Positions 20,851 to 31,189 of a stretch of DNA of 45,757 nucleotides are shown here, one piece after another (positions within the stretch are counted from its first letter, which is position 1; every line of letters starts with the position of its first letter). A program made the translations under genes and the position numbers. The stretch is from NCBI RefSeq assembly GCF_000315625.1, contig NW_005434437.1:8993-54749 (forward strand), given 5' to 3'. The stretch comes from Guillardia theta CCMP2712 (taxonomy: Eukaryota > Cryptophyceae > Pyrenomonadales > Geminigeraceae). The notes beneath the pieces were generated by a model. The model was not told where the DNA came from and searched no databases. It saw only the letters and a program-made list of their open reading frames with translations.

Positions 20851-23094
20851 TCAGTACATGGACGTCCGCGATCTCGGTGCGAGCTTGACGGGCGTCAGTG
20901 GTGCGGTAGAGATGTCGGGGAAGTGAGAGTCCGGGTCAGGTGGAGGTTCCCCCAGGTAGTTGGCGACGAAGGAGCTGCTTCTCTCATCCATGCGACTGCG
21001 ATGCATCACGAGCAGGGCGAGGTTGTGGAGCTCGGCATCAGCGGTTGTCACCGCCCTGTCCGCATGGATCTCCTTCTGCATGCTGTGCCAGAGTATCAGG
21101 TTGGCGAGTAATCTGCGGAGGTTGTCGACGAGATGGCTTCCCTCTCGTTCCGTCCCCTCCAGCTGCTCCAGCTGCTTCACCTGCTCCTCCCCCATCCTCC
21201 CCCACCGCCTCTCGATCGCCAAGTTCGACTTGCGCAGCTTCAGCACCATCGAGTGCACGTGCGGCTTGACCGCAGACCAGGTGGAGGCGACGCTCGCAGA
21301 CTTTCGCTTGAGCCGGGGAAGGAGAGAGATGTCGGGCTCTGAGCGAACTCCGATCAGCTGACGGCGAATGAGCAGCCCGCAGCGCTCGACGACCAGCCAG
21401 AGCTTGTGGAAGGAGATGGGCTGACCCTCGTCCTCTTCCATGAGGCTGCGCACGTGCTGGTAGACTTGCACCACCTCCTCGTCCTGCACCTCCGGCTCGA
21501 TGGACTGCAACATCCCTCGCAGCTTGTGGAGCTCAGAGAAGTGCCGCATGCCTTTGCCGGCGTCGAAGAGAAGCTTGAGCATCTTTCTGACCTCCTTCTT
21601 CTCCTCCTTGTACAGCATCAGCAGACTCCCCAGGAACGCGAAGGGCTCGAGAGTCTCAGACGTCTGGTCAGCTTCTCTCAAGATCTCCCGCTTCATCTCC
21701 TCCCGCACGGTCTCTGCATAAGAATTCTCCGCATGCCGCATGATCAGCAAGTCGCAGGCCTGCGCTACCACGGGCTTCGATACCTCCAGCCATGTTCGCG
21801 CGCTCACGGAGGCCCCGAGGAGAACCTTGCGGGCAAGCATGTAGTACGCCACCTCGTCGCTGGTGCAGGAGTTGAGCAGGTAGTGAAAGTTGGCCACCTC
21901 CGGGTGCTCCTGCTGCAGCCGCACGAGGCTCTCGAGGAACTTGAAGCACTCCGCGTCTGCTCTCGTCCTCGGATGCGACGAGAGTCTGGAGGCCTCGGCG
22001 TTGCTTCCGAACCACAAGTAGACGAACTCAGCCAGGGGAAGGGACGCCTCAGGCCCAGCAATGCCTGGCATGGCGTCACACAGCCCCTTGTCCACAGAGA
22101 TCTTCCTGATGACGCTCAATGTATTTCTCAGATCCTCTCCCCTGTAGCCCGCGGAATTCGGTTTGGAGGAGGACGGCAGGAGCAGCATATCCTTGAGCCG
22201 TGTCAGCCCACCCCTCCGGTACCCTAGTGTCTCCTCCGTCTCCTCCTCCAGCTCCGTCTGATGAGGCTCAGGTGCCACCTGCTCACTCGCATCCCCTCTG
22301 CTTCCTCGTCCTCTTGTCCTCTCATTCTCAGCCGCTTCTCTGCCTCTCTCCGCCATCTCTCTCGCACTCTCCGCCTCCGCCACCTTGCGCTGCATCTCGA
22401 TTTCGATCTCCTCGGATTTCCGTCTCATCCGATCGCGATCAAGGATGAGATGATGTCGATCTTGCTCCATCTGCGATGTTTTCTCTTCCATCCCTCTCAA
22501 CTCTCTCACTACTTCTCCCACCCTCTTCGTCACTTCGCCCCTCACAGTCTCCACAGCCTCCAGCAACCTTCCAACGATCGTGTTGACATCGAAATCCTCC
22601 AACGTCGCCTCCTCCTCCTGCATGTCCGCACAAGCATCGTCTCCTTGCATCTCCGTCACATGCATCCGACCAGCTACCGATGAGAGGTGCGCGGGCAGGG
22701 ATCGCAGAGACGTCAACACTTTCTTGAGGATCCGGCGAGTCTCGTCGTCGGGAGGATCTTCGTGAGTGCAAGTCGACGCGTCTTGCATCTCCTGCCTTCC
22801 CAATAGCTCGCGGCGATTCTGCTGATCTCCATCTTCACTTCCTGCCTCTCCGTTCAGCTTCCTCAGTAGCGACTGGATCGTTTCCTCCATCCTGATCTCG
22901 TTCGCTTCCTTCTCCTCCAACTTCGCCTCCATGTCTCGGAGCCTCTGAGCGCTCGCAAGTATCGTCTCCTCCTTGGCTCGCAACTCGTCTCGCAGCTGAG
23001 CAACAAGCTCTGCTTCCTCCCGCTCCTCCTCCAGCCTCCTCCTCGCCACTTCCCTCAACGCCCCCAGCGCTCGCTTCAGTTTCTCCTCCTCCAT
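20851..23094 (-). CDS. coiled-coil protein of unknown function
   Basis: An uninterrupted frame of 747 residues from the ATG at 23094. Residues 1 to about 100 are Glu/Arg/Leu heptad-rich (LRDELRAKEETILASAQRLR) and should form a coiled coil. A second coil is near residues 190-270. The C-terminal 400 residues are a well-behaved mixed helical region that I do not recognise (LPLAEFVYLWFGSNAEA, NFHYLLNSCTSDEVAYYM, FKFLESLVRLQQEHPEV). The last 30 residues are Pro/Ser-rich. No catalytic motif is visible. The frame stays open upstream to 23526, through an Arg/Leu-rich low-complexity stretch and into a PDZ-coding exon, so this may be the C-terminal part of the neighbouring gene rather than an independent one. 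The 57-bp gap to that gene's alternative stop codon supports either reading. Confidence 0.7.
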   Translation of the reverse strand: MEEEKLKRALGALREVARRRLEEEREEAELVAQLRDELRAKEETILASAQRLRDMEAKLEEKEANEIRMEETIQSLLRKLNGEAGSEDGDQQNRRELLGRQEMQDASTCTHEDPPDDETRRILKKVLTSLRSLPAHLSSVAGRMHVTEMQGDDACADMQEEEATLEDFDVNTIVGRLLEAVETVRGEVTKRVGEVVRELRGMEEKTSQMEQDRHHLILDRDRMRRKSEEIEIEMQRKVAEAESAREMAERGREAAENERTRGRGSRGDASEQVAPEPHQTELEEETEETLGYRRGGLTRLKDMLLLPSSSKPNSAGYRGEDLRNTLSVIRKISVDKGLCDAMPGIAGPEASLPLAEFVYLWFGSNAEASRLSSHPRTRADAECFKFLESLVRLQQEHPEVANFHYLLNSCTSDEVAYYMLARKVLLGASVSARTWLEVSKPVVAQACDLLIMRHAENSYAETVREEMKREILREADQTSETLEPFAFLGSLLMLYKEEKKEVRKMLKLLFDAGKGMRHFSELHKLRGMLQSIEPEVQDEEVVQVYQHVRSLMEEDEGQPISFHKLWLVVERCGLLIRRQLIGVRSEPDISLLPRLKRKSASVASTWSAVKPHVHSMVLKLRKSNLAIERRWGRMGEEQVKQLEQLEGTEREGSHLVDNLRRLLANLILWHSMQKEIHADRAVTTADAELHNLALLVMHRSRMDERSSSFVANYLGEPPPDPDSHFPDISTAPLTPVKLAPRSRTSMY

Positions 23095-23150
23095 GGCCGG
23101 CCCTCCCACATAACCGTTATTCGTAACGGAAATCGAACGGACTGTCCGGG

Positions 23151-23858
23151 TCAAACGACCATGCGCTCGAAGGAGACGTGAGGGAGGGAAGCCTGAGGAG
23201 AAGGAGGACGAGGAGCTCGAGGGCGCGGGGGAGGTGAGGAGGCGAGGGAGGAGGAGGCGAGTGAGGAGGAGGCGAGGGAGGAGGAGGCGAGGGAGGAGGA
23301 GGCGGTCCTGACGCGATGGGAGAAGTGAATAGCATGGAGCTCTCGTTTGAGGCGGACGTGGATAATTTCTCCCTGCGACAGCCGTCAGTTCCCCCGCCCC
23401 CCTTCTCCTCCTCCTCCTCGTTCTCCTCCTCCTGACCGTGTGAGACTTCTCGAGGAGGATGCTGACGAAGGTGCCGGGCACGTCGCTGCCTCGCAGCACT
23501 TGAAGGACGTTGTCGTCTGTGAGCATGCAGCCCTCGGCGGCTATGAGGTTGTCGCCCCTGCTGCCACGTCACCTTCCTCCACTAAGTCGCATCATCGCAC
23601 CGAAAGAACATGCCCGACAGATCTGCCGGCCCTCCCTTGGCCACGTCTTCCACCTTGCATCCTCGCAGTTTGAGGCCGATCTGACATGACAAGCTCAGCA
23701 TGAGACCAAGAAGCCTCTCCTAGCTCACAGTTGTGCGCTGCTGCTGCTGCTGCTGCTGCTCCTCGAGCTCCTCCTCTTCCTCCTTGTCTAGATCTCGAGA
23801 AGCCTCCGAGCTCGAGCAACTCACTCGCGCCTGACGTTGCCAGTCCTCCTGGCATGCG

Positions 23859-23952
<94 letters not shown>

Positions 23953-26900
23953 CAAACACTGAGATCAGACCAGGAGCACGGCGAGCAGGTGCCGCTGCTT
24001 TCTTTCTTGAAGCTGACAGAGTGACACATGCAGGCGCTTCCTCGCTGACATGCCGACGACCCACAAGCGAAGCACAAAGCTGACCAGGCAGCGACGAAGC
24101 TCGTCCAAGTTCACCTCCTGCGCAGACACGAGGCGACTCGAGAGCTGCTGCTGCTGCTCCACATGCCCCAACAGGCTTGACAGTCGCCAGGACAGCAACG
24201 CCCTTCCCTTGAGCGCCTGGATCCGAAGGGACAGCAAGGCTGAAGAGCCTCTGAGCCTCAAGGACGCGAGGAGGCCAAGGCAGCGACGCGTCTCCAACCA
24301 GCAGCTCAGAACCCTGACCAGCCTCGCAACCCCCGAGAGACTTGAGATGATACCTCGCGACATCCTCTCCTCCTCTGCTACCTCCCTCCAGCCCCCTATC
24401 GCTCGCTCCGCCCGCCGCCTCCTCTGCCGCCTCTCCGCCTCTCCTCGTCGGGCCTCCTCGCGCTTGCGATCCGCCCTCCTCCTTGCCCACCTCCTCAGCG
24501 CGCGCCCGGCTGCTCGCCCCTCCAGCTCCTCCCGCTTCCAGCTCCCCTTCCTCCTCGCCCCCCGCGCCCTCCGGCTTGTCTCCTCCCACGCCAGCAGCGC
24601 TGCTCTCTCCAGCCGCCTCCTCCCAGCGCTCCTCGCCCTCTGCACTGCCCTCCCCTGGCTCCTCCTCTGCTTCGTACACGCGCTCCAGCCCCGCACCGCC
24701 TCCTGCTTCATCCTTCGCCTCCTTCGCTCCTCCCCTCTCGCTCCCGCTGCCCGAGCCCTCTCGGCTCTCCGCACCTCCGCCTCCCACGCGACCAGGGCTG
24801 CCCTCCCCGTCCTCTCCTCCCTGCGCCGACCTGCTCGGGAGCACAGACTCCGCAAGCTCGCTTCCTCTTGCCTCAGCTCCCCCCAGGCCTTGAGACTGCC
24901 TTCCACCATGCGCCTCTCCTGTCTCTTCTGCAGAGCCCTCCCTCCCTCCCTTACCTCCTCCACGTACCACTGCCACCCCCGCACCGCTCCCCTCACCCTT
25001 CCCTTCCTCCTCGCCTCCCCCGCCCTCCTCCCGATCTCCTTCCTCGCTCTCCGCCCCTCGCCTGCTCGCTCCAGCTCGTCAAGCTCCGCCACAGGTACAG
25101 CTGCTGCGTCTTGAGCACCAGCTCAGCCCAGCTCGTCTCCTGCTTCCTCTCAGCCCGCGCCGCTGCTTCTTTCTGCGCCTCCTCCTCCTCCGTCCGCCTC
25201 TTCTCCTCCCTCGCCTCCTTCACCCACCCAGCCCATCCCTCAAACCTCTCCCCCAGCCGAGCCTCCCGATCCTCCCGCGCCCCCGCTGCCGCCCCGCCCA
25301 TGCCCACACCACCTCCCGCTGCCCCTCCCTCGCCTTCCTCCTTCCCAAGCTCCCTGCTGCCTGCTCCAGCACCCTACGCTTTGCCTCTGTCTGCTCCAGC
25401 AGCCTCGTCCTCTCTCCTTCATGCGCCGCCCTCTCCTCCTCTGCTACCTCCCTCCAGCCCCCTATCGCTCGCTCCGCCCGCCGCCTCCTCTGCCGCCTCT
25501 CCGCCTCTCCTCGTCGGGCCTCCTCGCGCTTGCGATCCGCCCTCCTCCTTGCCCACCTCCTCAGCGCGCGCCCGGCTGCTCGCCCCTCCAGCTCCTCCCG
25601 CTTCCAGCTCCCCTTCCTCCTCGCCCCCCGCGCCCTCCGGCTTGTCTCCTCCCACGCCAGCAGCGCTGCTCTCTCCAGCCTCCTCCTCCCAGTGCGCCAG
25701 GCTATTTCTGCGCGGCATTTGGAAGTTTGTAGCTGGCGAGTATGTTGTTTCCACTGGAAAAGGTTGTTTTCTGCAAGAGGAGTAGATAGAGGGTTGGTTC
25801 TGATTGATCTTTCTCAACTGGTTCAATGCACGCATGCTCGATCTCTTCTGTCAGTTGATGATTGCTTTCATCTCCCTTCTCCATGAGGACCAAGTCTCTC
25901 CATGACATGAATGCCGCGCTTGTTCTCATCATAGAGATCCTTCGAAGGGCTCTGTGCTGAATAACACTGATCGACTTCACATGATATCTCCAGACTTTGA
26001 CCATCAGCTTGCGCGTCATCCGCTCCTTTGCTGCCTCGTCCGACTTCTCTCTCTCGCAGCACCTCCATAGCCCGAAGGCCTTCAGCGAAAGGCTCCTCCT
26101 TCTCTCTCGCTGCTGCCATCGAAGCAAGCTCTCCCGCAGCCCGACTCTGTCAACCTCCAGCTGTTCACTCAGTCACACAGGGCTGAAACACGAGCAGAGC
26201 TGATTGTCAGTGCATCTACCTCCTCCTCCAGCTCGGCAAGCACTTCGAGGCAGCAGCTCTTCATGTCTCGGCAGCTGTCTTCTGCCCTCTTCAAGCGCTC
26301 GCTATCAGCAAGCAACATCTTCGTCCACAACTGGATGGCAAGGTCGACGGTCGAGGTTGCGTCAGTTGTGTCTTGCGGCGGATCTTCGAAGAAGTTTTGG
26401 ATGCAAGCAAACAACTCAAGCATTCGTCGCTTGTCCGCCACTTCTTCCGACCGCATGCGGCTCAAGACCACTTGCCGAACCTCTGCCTGCAACCAGTGCA
26501 CGCGTTATCCAATAGCACAGAGGGAATGCCCGAGTGAGGGCTGATTCACCTTTCCTTGCTTGCGGAAGGAGAGCTTGACCTGCGAGCCCGGTACGTCGTC
26601 TCCTCGAAGTAGAGCATGCAGCACCTGCGACGATGACGCAGGCTGGTCATCCACTGCCAGGATCTCATCCCCCCTAGCTAGGGCCTGGGAGGAGAAGGCG
26701 GGGCCTCCAACAACTAGTCCCTCGATGACAAACCCGTTGAGCATGACGCCAACCTGCTGCTCTCTCAGCCCCTCCTCTGTCTCGAGGTGACTCACCGTCG
26801 ACTTTGACGAGAACCCTGCGGGCAGCAAGCGAGTTTCCCCCAAGTCTGCCACATCAAGTCACTGCACCAGACCCTGCACAGGAGGGCTCGCCCGCGATAC

Positions 26901-27003
26901 CAGCAGCGGATGAAGAGGAGGAGGAGGAAGGGAGGGAAGTTGGGAAGGAGGAGACCATGGCGATCCTCCTCCGCATCGCTGCGACCTTCTCCTTCATCGC
27001 CAT
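23151..27003 (-). CDS. PDZ - Sfi1-like Trp-repeat - PDZ protein, spliced
   Basis: Probable centrosome or basal-body scaffold, by inference from its repeats. Exon 1 is 27003-26901 (MAMKEKVAAMRRR), exon 2 is 26845-26796. PDZ1 is at about 26755-26550 (GFVIEGLVVGGPAF, ARGDEILAVDDQ, LLRGDDVPGSQVKLSFRK), and AEVRQVVLSR continues after the next intron. Then come many helical units with a central Trp about every 25-35 residues (LKAFGLWRCCEREK, LMVKVWRYHV, AAFMSWRDLV, RAALLAWEETSRRA, RAIGGWREVAEE, GSLKAWGELRQEE), resembling Sfi1 centrin-binding repeats. PDZ2 is at about 23690-23380: IGLKLRGCKVEDV, PADLSGMFF joined to RGDNLIAAEG, VLRGSDVPGTFVSILLEKS, then EIIHVRLKR. A Ser/Ala/Leu tail ends at 23151. 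One frame change near 25090-25130 is not explained by an intron I can find, so the middle of the model is approximate. Confidence 0.68.
23859..23951. repeat. compound microsatellite (CAT)14(CAG)17
   Basis: Fourteen CAT units run directly into about seventeen CAG units on the plus strand. On the minus strand it lies between exon sequence ending near LQERKQRHLLAVLL and an exon beginning EDWQRQAR, after a good acceptor (catgccag). It is therefore best read as part of an intron of the PDZ/Trp-repeat gene rather than as a poly-Leu/poly-Met coding tract. Confidence 0.9.
24364..24626 (-). repeat. 263-bp intragenic direct repeat, copy 1
   Basis: Matches 25430-25692 at a constant offset of 1,066 bp. 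I saw one mismatch, near the right end. Both copies encode the same Trp-repeat segment (RAALLAWEE ... RRWARRRADRKREE ... IGGWREVAEEE) on the minus strand. The offset is not a multiple of 3, so an intron or frame change must lie between the copies if both are used. Confidence 0.93.
25430..25692 (-). repeat. 263-bp intragenic direct repeat, copy 2
   Basis: Second copy of the segment at 24364-24626. It joins smoothly on its 5' side to FQWKQHTRQLQ and EIAWRTGRRRLE in the same frame, continuing the Trp-repeat array, so it is probably coding. Confidence 0.93.
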
Positions 27004-27178
27004 CGCCCGCAGTGTCAAGCTAAAACCGTGACTGAGGGAACAAGTGCCTTTTACTCATAGTGAATCATCACTAGGAAAACAAGTCCGCCTCAGATATGGA
27101 GTAGTATATATAGTAAGGCAGCAATCAAGTATAGAAGATGAATAACTGAAGCAGCAGCGGCAGTACTCGGTCCGAGCC

Positions 27179-28732
27179 ATGGCGACGTTGCAAGAGTTTG
27201 CGAGCGCGTTGCTTGAGCGAGGAGGGCGAAGAGCGGAGGAGGAGCTGGAGGACGAGGAGCAGACTGAGTTGCTGTCCCCTCCATTCATTCATGTGATCTC
27301 CTCCATGTGCTTGTCCTGTGCCTCACGCTGTTGTCAGTGGGGGAGCGAGGGCAGGGGCCGCTTACAGGGCAATGTCAGGACAGCGCAAGTCCTCCTTGTA
27401 GTCAGTCAGTCGGCTGCGCTGTCCTCCCTCCAGGTCACTCGATGCTCATGCATCTGATCTCTGACTTGGTCCATCAGGCCTGCATCCGTGCAGAGAGTCT
27501 GACAGAAGAAGGGATCGTCTTCTTGGAGGAATGCAGCTTTCGAGGGGAGCCACAGTCAAACGGCGTTCTGACAAACTGCTGGAAGTAAGGAGCTCTGAGA
27601 GAGATGTCACAATCACGTCACAGCTGACACTTTGACCAGAATCCTGAGCTCTAAGGGCTCGGACGTATTGATTGTCGTCGTAGGAAGTGAGTTTGGACAT
27701 TGGATCCAGAAATAGGTTCTCATTTCCGAGATAGGTCAAACCTGGTCACAGAGATACCATGCTTGTGCCAAGCTGCTGTGCGACTCCATCATAGCACACA
27801 AGTACTGATATCAAACATGATCTGTCGGAGCAGTCACGTCAGTCCTGAACAGGACGTACATCTTCGACGAACTACCTCGGAGGAGGTGCGGTGTGGAGTT
27901 GAGTGAGCAACAATCGCTGCTGAGGTGAGCATGTCTGTTCTCCTACCATCGGCTTCAGCTCATCACTGCGTGCGAATCTTCAGGTTTGTGAGCACCGATG
28001 AAGGCTTGTCCTTGAAGGAAGACCCAGCCGTCGAGAGATTGCAGATGCTAGAAACCGGATCGGTAAACCTGCAGTCTTGGATGGAAGAATGTGGTATGAT
28101 GATGCGGGGTAGATCATCGACGGGTTTTCAGCTGCTCTCATGTCTGCTTGTCAACTTCGACGTCGTTCTGCCGTTGGTTCTGTCAAAGAGCAAGATCGAG
28201 CTTGACTTGTCGTTGCAGGGACTAATTGTCACCCTCACGAATGAAGCAGACGAAGTTCGGCATCAAGGCAGAAGCGGCCTTCCGTCCTTGGAGCTCGTTC
28301 AAACCCTCAGGTCTCCATCCTTGTGGTCAAAGAGCGCTGAACGTTTCCCCAGAGCCGTGCTGCAGGCATCAGGAGCAGAGACTGCGCCACCAACAGAGGC
28401 AGAGGTGGTCGAGGCGGCAGGTGAGGTCGCGTGAGTTCAGTGCTGCGTCTGAGAGCTTGACGAGCAGGATCGAGCGAGCTCTACTCCTGAGCACTTTCAC
28501 GCACCATAAGGATTCCGCCATTCACTTGCCAGGAGGAGGAGGCCTGAAGCAGGAGCTGAGCGACCCTTCAAGGCTTGAGGGGATAGCGGCAGCTCTTGCT
28601 ATCCTTGAACTTCAAGCTTGTCGGTATCTACTGAGGGTCGGCCACCTGGCAATGCTTGATGAATTCACTTTGACAACTCTTTCAGTCAGTGATATGAAGT
28701 CAATCAAACTTAAATGCTGTCAACCGGATTGA
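27179..28732 (+). CDS. spliced gene of unknown function
   Basis: Starts at the ATG at 27179 (MATLQEFASALLERGG), 176 bp from the divergent PDZ/Trp-repeat gene. Exons can be followed by splice sites and sense: about 27479-27586 (ACIRAESLTEEGIVFLEE), about 27641-27689 (SSKGSDVLIVVVGS), about 27850-27925 (TYIFDELPRRRCGVELSE), about 27984-28093 (STDEGLSLKEDPAVERLQ), a long exon near 28131-28421 (LLSCLLVNFDVVLPLVLSKS) and a last exon ending at 28732 (IERALLLSTFTHHKDSAIHL). The product looks soluble, helical and Leu-rich. I recognise no family. The introns between the first exon and 27479 are not resolved. Confidence 0.55.
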
Positions 28733-29229
28733 ACCGCTTCACTGTCAGTACTTGAACTTACCAGGCTGTCGTTCAGGTTCATGTTAACCCATTAACCTGA
28801 ACCTAAACCACCCGGTTAGTTGAACATGGTGCCACGGTGACTGGCAAGCCTAGCCTCAGCCGGCCTGGCGCCGGGCCGGCGGCCGGCGGGGGCCGGCTGA
28901 GTAACATCATGTGACTCACACGTTGATCGGACGGTGACGACGGTGCCACGGTGATCAAAGTCGGGAGCCCGGCTGGCCGGGCGCCGGGCGGCCCGGCCCG
29001 GGCCGGACGTCCGAGCTCGGAGGCCGGGCCGCTGACTGACTCAGAAGGCCCTGCCAGGCTGATTGACGGCCTCGGTTTTACTACTTTCTGAGAGCTGCGG
29101 AGGCTGGGTGGTGGGGTATGTGTGAGAAGGGGTACTTTATATTGAAGAAGGGGGGGTATAAGAATAGTTTTAGGGTGGGTGGGTCTTCAAGGAGGGGGGT
29201 GGTCCGATAGCCTGATGGGTGGGGCGGAT
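28733..29229. other. intergenic region with GC-rich inverted-repeat island and G-rich tract
   Basis: About 28840-29045 is almost entirely G and C, made of many overlapping short palindromes of the GGCC, CCGG and GCCGGC type. Two copies of gtgccacggtga lie at about 28829 and 28943. The island ends in a TGACTGACTCA string at about 29033-29043. 29100-29225 is G-rich with repeated GGGG blocks. No gene is visible. Confidence 0.65.
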
Positions 29230-31062
29230 ATGCGGGCATGGAAGGAGTATGGAAGAGCAGCGGAGGAGGAGGTAGAGGGCGGAGTTGATAGACTAGGATC
29301 AAGAGCAGCGACACTTCGAGCATGTGCCAGCAGGAGACAGCGGGGAATCCTCCTCTGCTTCCTTGTGCTGTCGTGCAAGGCTCACGAATGCTTCATGCAC
29401 TCTCCCGCCTCCCACGTGCAGGAAACGTTTCCTCATCGGTCCCACGTGTGCGTGACGCTCCTCCTCCAGCCCGTAACTGCGAACTTGCGCTTGAGGGGAG
29501 GCCAGGGAGAGAATCCGACGGATCTCAGGATTTGTTATGGCAGGTAAGTAAGCCTGCCGCCACCCACTGTGTTTCGATCGGAACCAGGATATAGGCCAAC
29601 ATCTCACTTTACATGCAGAGAATGTCCCGCGCCCCGATTAGCCAGCTTCTTCCCTCTTCCTCGAATCTCCTTGCTCCGTCCAAAATCGGATGAGTGAGTG
29701 TTTGCCTCCTGTTGACCCTCCAATCTCACACCCCGGTCCCGATCAGACTGCAAGAGTTGGCGAGCCTTCGGCCTGAGGTTGTCCCTGTTCCCAATCGGAA
29801 GACAACTGCGCAGGTGCGATGTCTGACGAGACAACAACCAGCATCACAGGCCGCTCACCATCGCTCAGGCTTGTCTCTTTGTCGGGCGTCGCCTCAACCC
29901 GAGCTTCTTCCCCGACGGCACTTTCATCAATGAACGCCGCGCCTTGCTGACTGAGAGAATCGATCTGCGAACAGACGACAAGTATTTCATGCTGCCATGC
30001 CTCTCTTTCCTGGTCTCACGTTGTTGTCCGTGTCTGCTCTCTCGTCTCCAGGACCTTCCTGACAGAGTAAACCTGTCTCTGAACCCAAGGCAACGCCTTG
30101 CTGATCAAAGTGTTGCAGGGTGATCAAAGACGACGGGAAGAAATTTTTCGAGAGGGGAAGAGTTTGCTTGTGAGTGAGAAGGAGGTGGAAGAGATCGCAG
30201 TGACGTGGAGGATCAGACGGCGGATGGAATTTCTCAACCTTGACTGGTGCACAAGAACAAGGGTTGACAACTACGTCGTACTTGCCAGCCGAGTAAGCTC
30301 AACTGAGAGACGCTGCAGCTTCCTGGTATCACTGATGCTTGTCGTGCTCGTTACAGTTGTTGGGGCTGTGGACTTCGATGACCAACAAGGTGAGTTGATG
30401 ATGCTCTAAGCGTAGCGATGATGTTGGTCAAGATCATATCGGAGGAATATGTAGAAGACAGGAACTATGCCAGAGCCTCGGTTACTTTTGCGATGACCAA
30501 GAATCATGTCTTAGCGGGTGGGAATGGAGTGGGTGTTGTCTTGATCAATCTGATGATTTCTCCTTAGGAGAAGAGATGCTGGCTGTGCATTGGGACAAAC
30601 AGTCGGTATGTGCTGATGTCAATTTTTGGTCAGCCTGACCTATCGCGCATCTTCTCTTACCCCTTTCGCTCGTTCACCCTCCTCGCTCGCATCTTTCTAC
30701 TACTTCTCTTGGTTCACAGGATGCAGTAGCATTTGAAGTTTGCAGGTGGCTGCTTCAGTCTTGTTGTTGTGTGCGTGACTGGCTTCAGTTTCTCATGGCC
30801 TCTACACCCCATCGCCAAGATCCTCACCCCCTTGATTCATCACACTCAGGTCTGTGTGGGAAGCCTGGCCGTCAGTCTGATGTCGAATCCCCAGCGTCGA
30901 GCAGCTGAGGGGTTTTGCGAGAGGATGTTCTCAGCGGTACGAGAGCGACGGTTCCGTGTGTAAGTGGCTGCAGTTGGTGCCGTCACGGACTGCTGACAAT
31001 CGATGGTAGGAATCAGACAACAGGAGAAGTCTACGATGCAACGCTCTTAGACGAGCTGTAGT
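29230..31062 (+). CDS. spliced gene of unknown function with an internal hydrophobic segment
   Basis: The first exon starts at the ATG at 29230 and ends in a gtaagt donor near 29544. It carries a hydrophobic stretch about 45 residues in (ILLCFLVLSCKAHECF), then VTANLRLRGGQG. Later exons join in phase: ECPAPRLASFFPLP, LQELASLRPEVVPVPN, ACLFVGRRLNPSFFPDGTF then INERRALLTERIDLRTDDK, VIKDDGKKFFERGRVCL, SEEYVEDRNYARASVTFAMT, EEMLAVHWDKQS, DAVAFEVC, LAVSLMSNPQRRAAEGF, and a last exon NQTTGEVYDATLLDEL ending in TAG at 31062. The hydrophobic stretch could be a signal or membrane anchor if translation starts further in. I do not recognise the family. Several middle exons (about 30060-30520) are uncertain. 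Confidence 0.55.
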
Positions 31063-31189
31063 TGATGGATGAATGAGATGCGATACAAGCACCTCACTGG
31101 CAATGCCCCACCACCTTCAATGCATGCCTTGTAAAAGACGATGATAAGATGACCTAACAACCATCTGTCGCAATGAGCTCCTTCATCGA

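Noticed and set aside
23592-24077. Poly-Leu/poly-Met protein frame on the minus strand
   Set aside because: Explained by the (CAT)(CAG) microsatellite within an intron; neighbouring exons join around it in phase.
24050-25785. Long plus-strand Ser/Pro/Leu-rich frames
   Set aside because: Antisense to the Trp-repeat exons. Arg/Glu-rich coding in GC-rich DNA leaves open Ser/Pro frames on the other strand.
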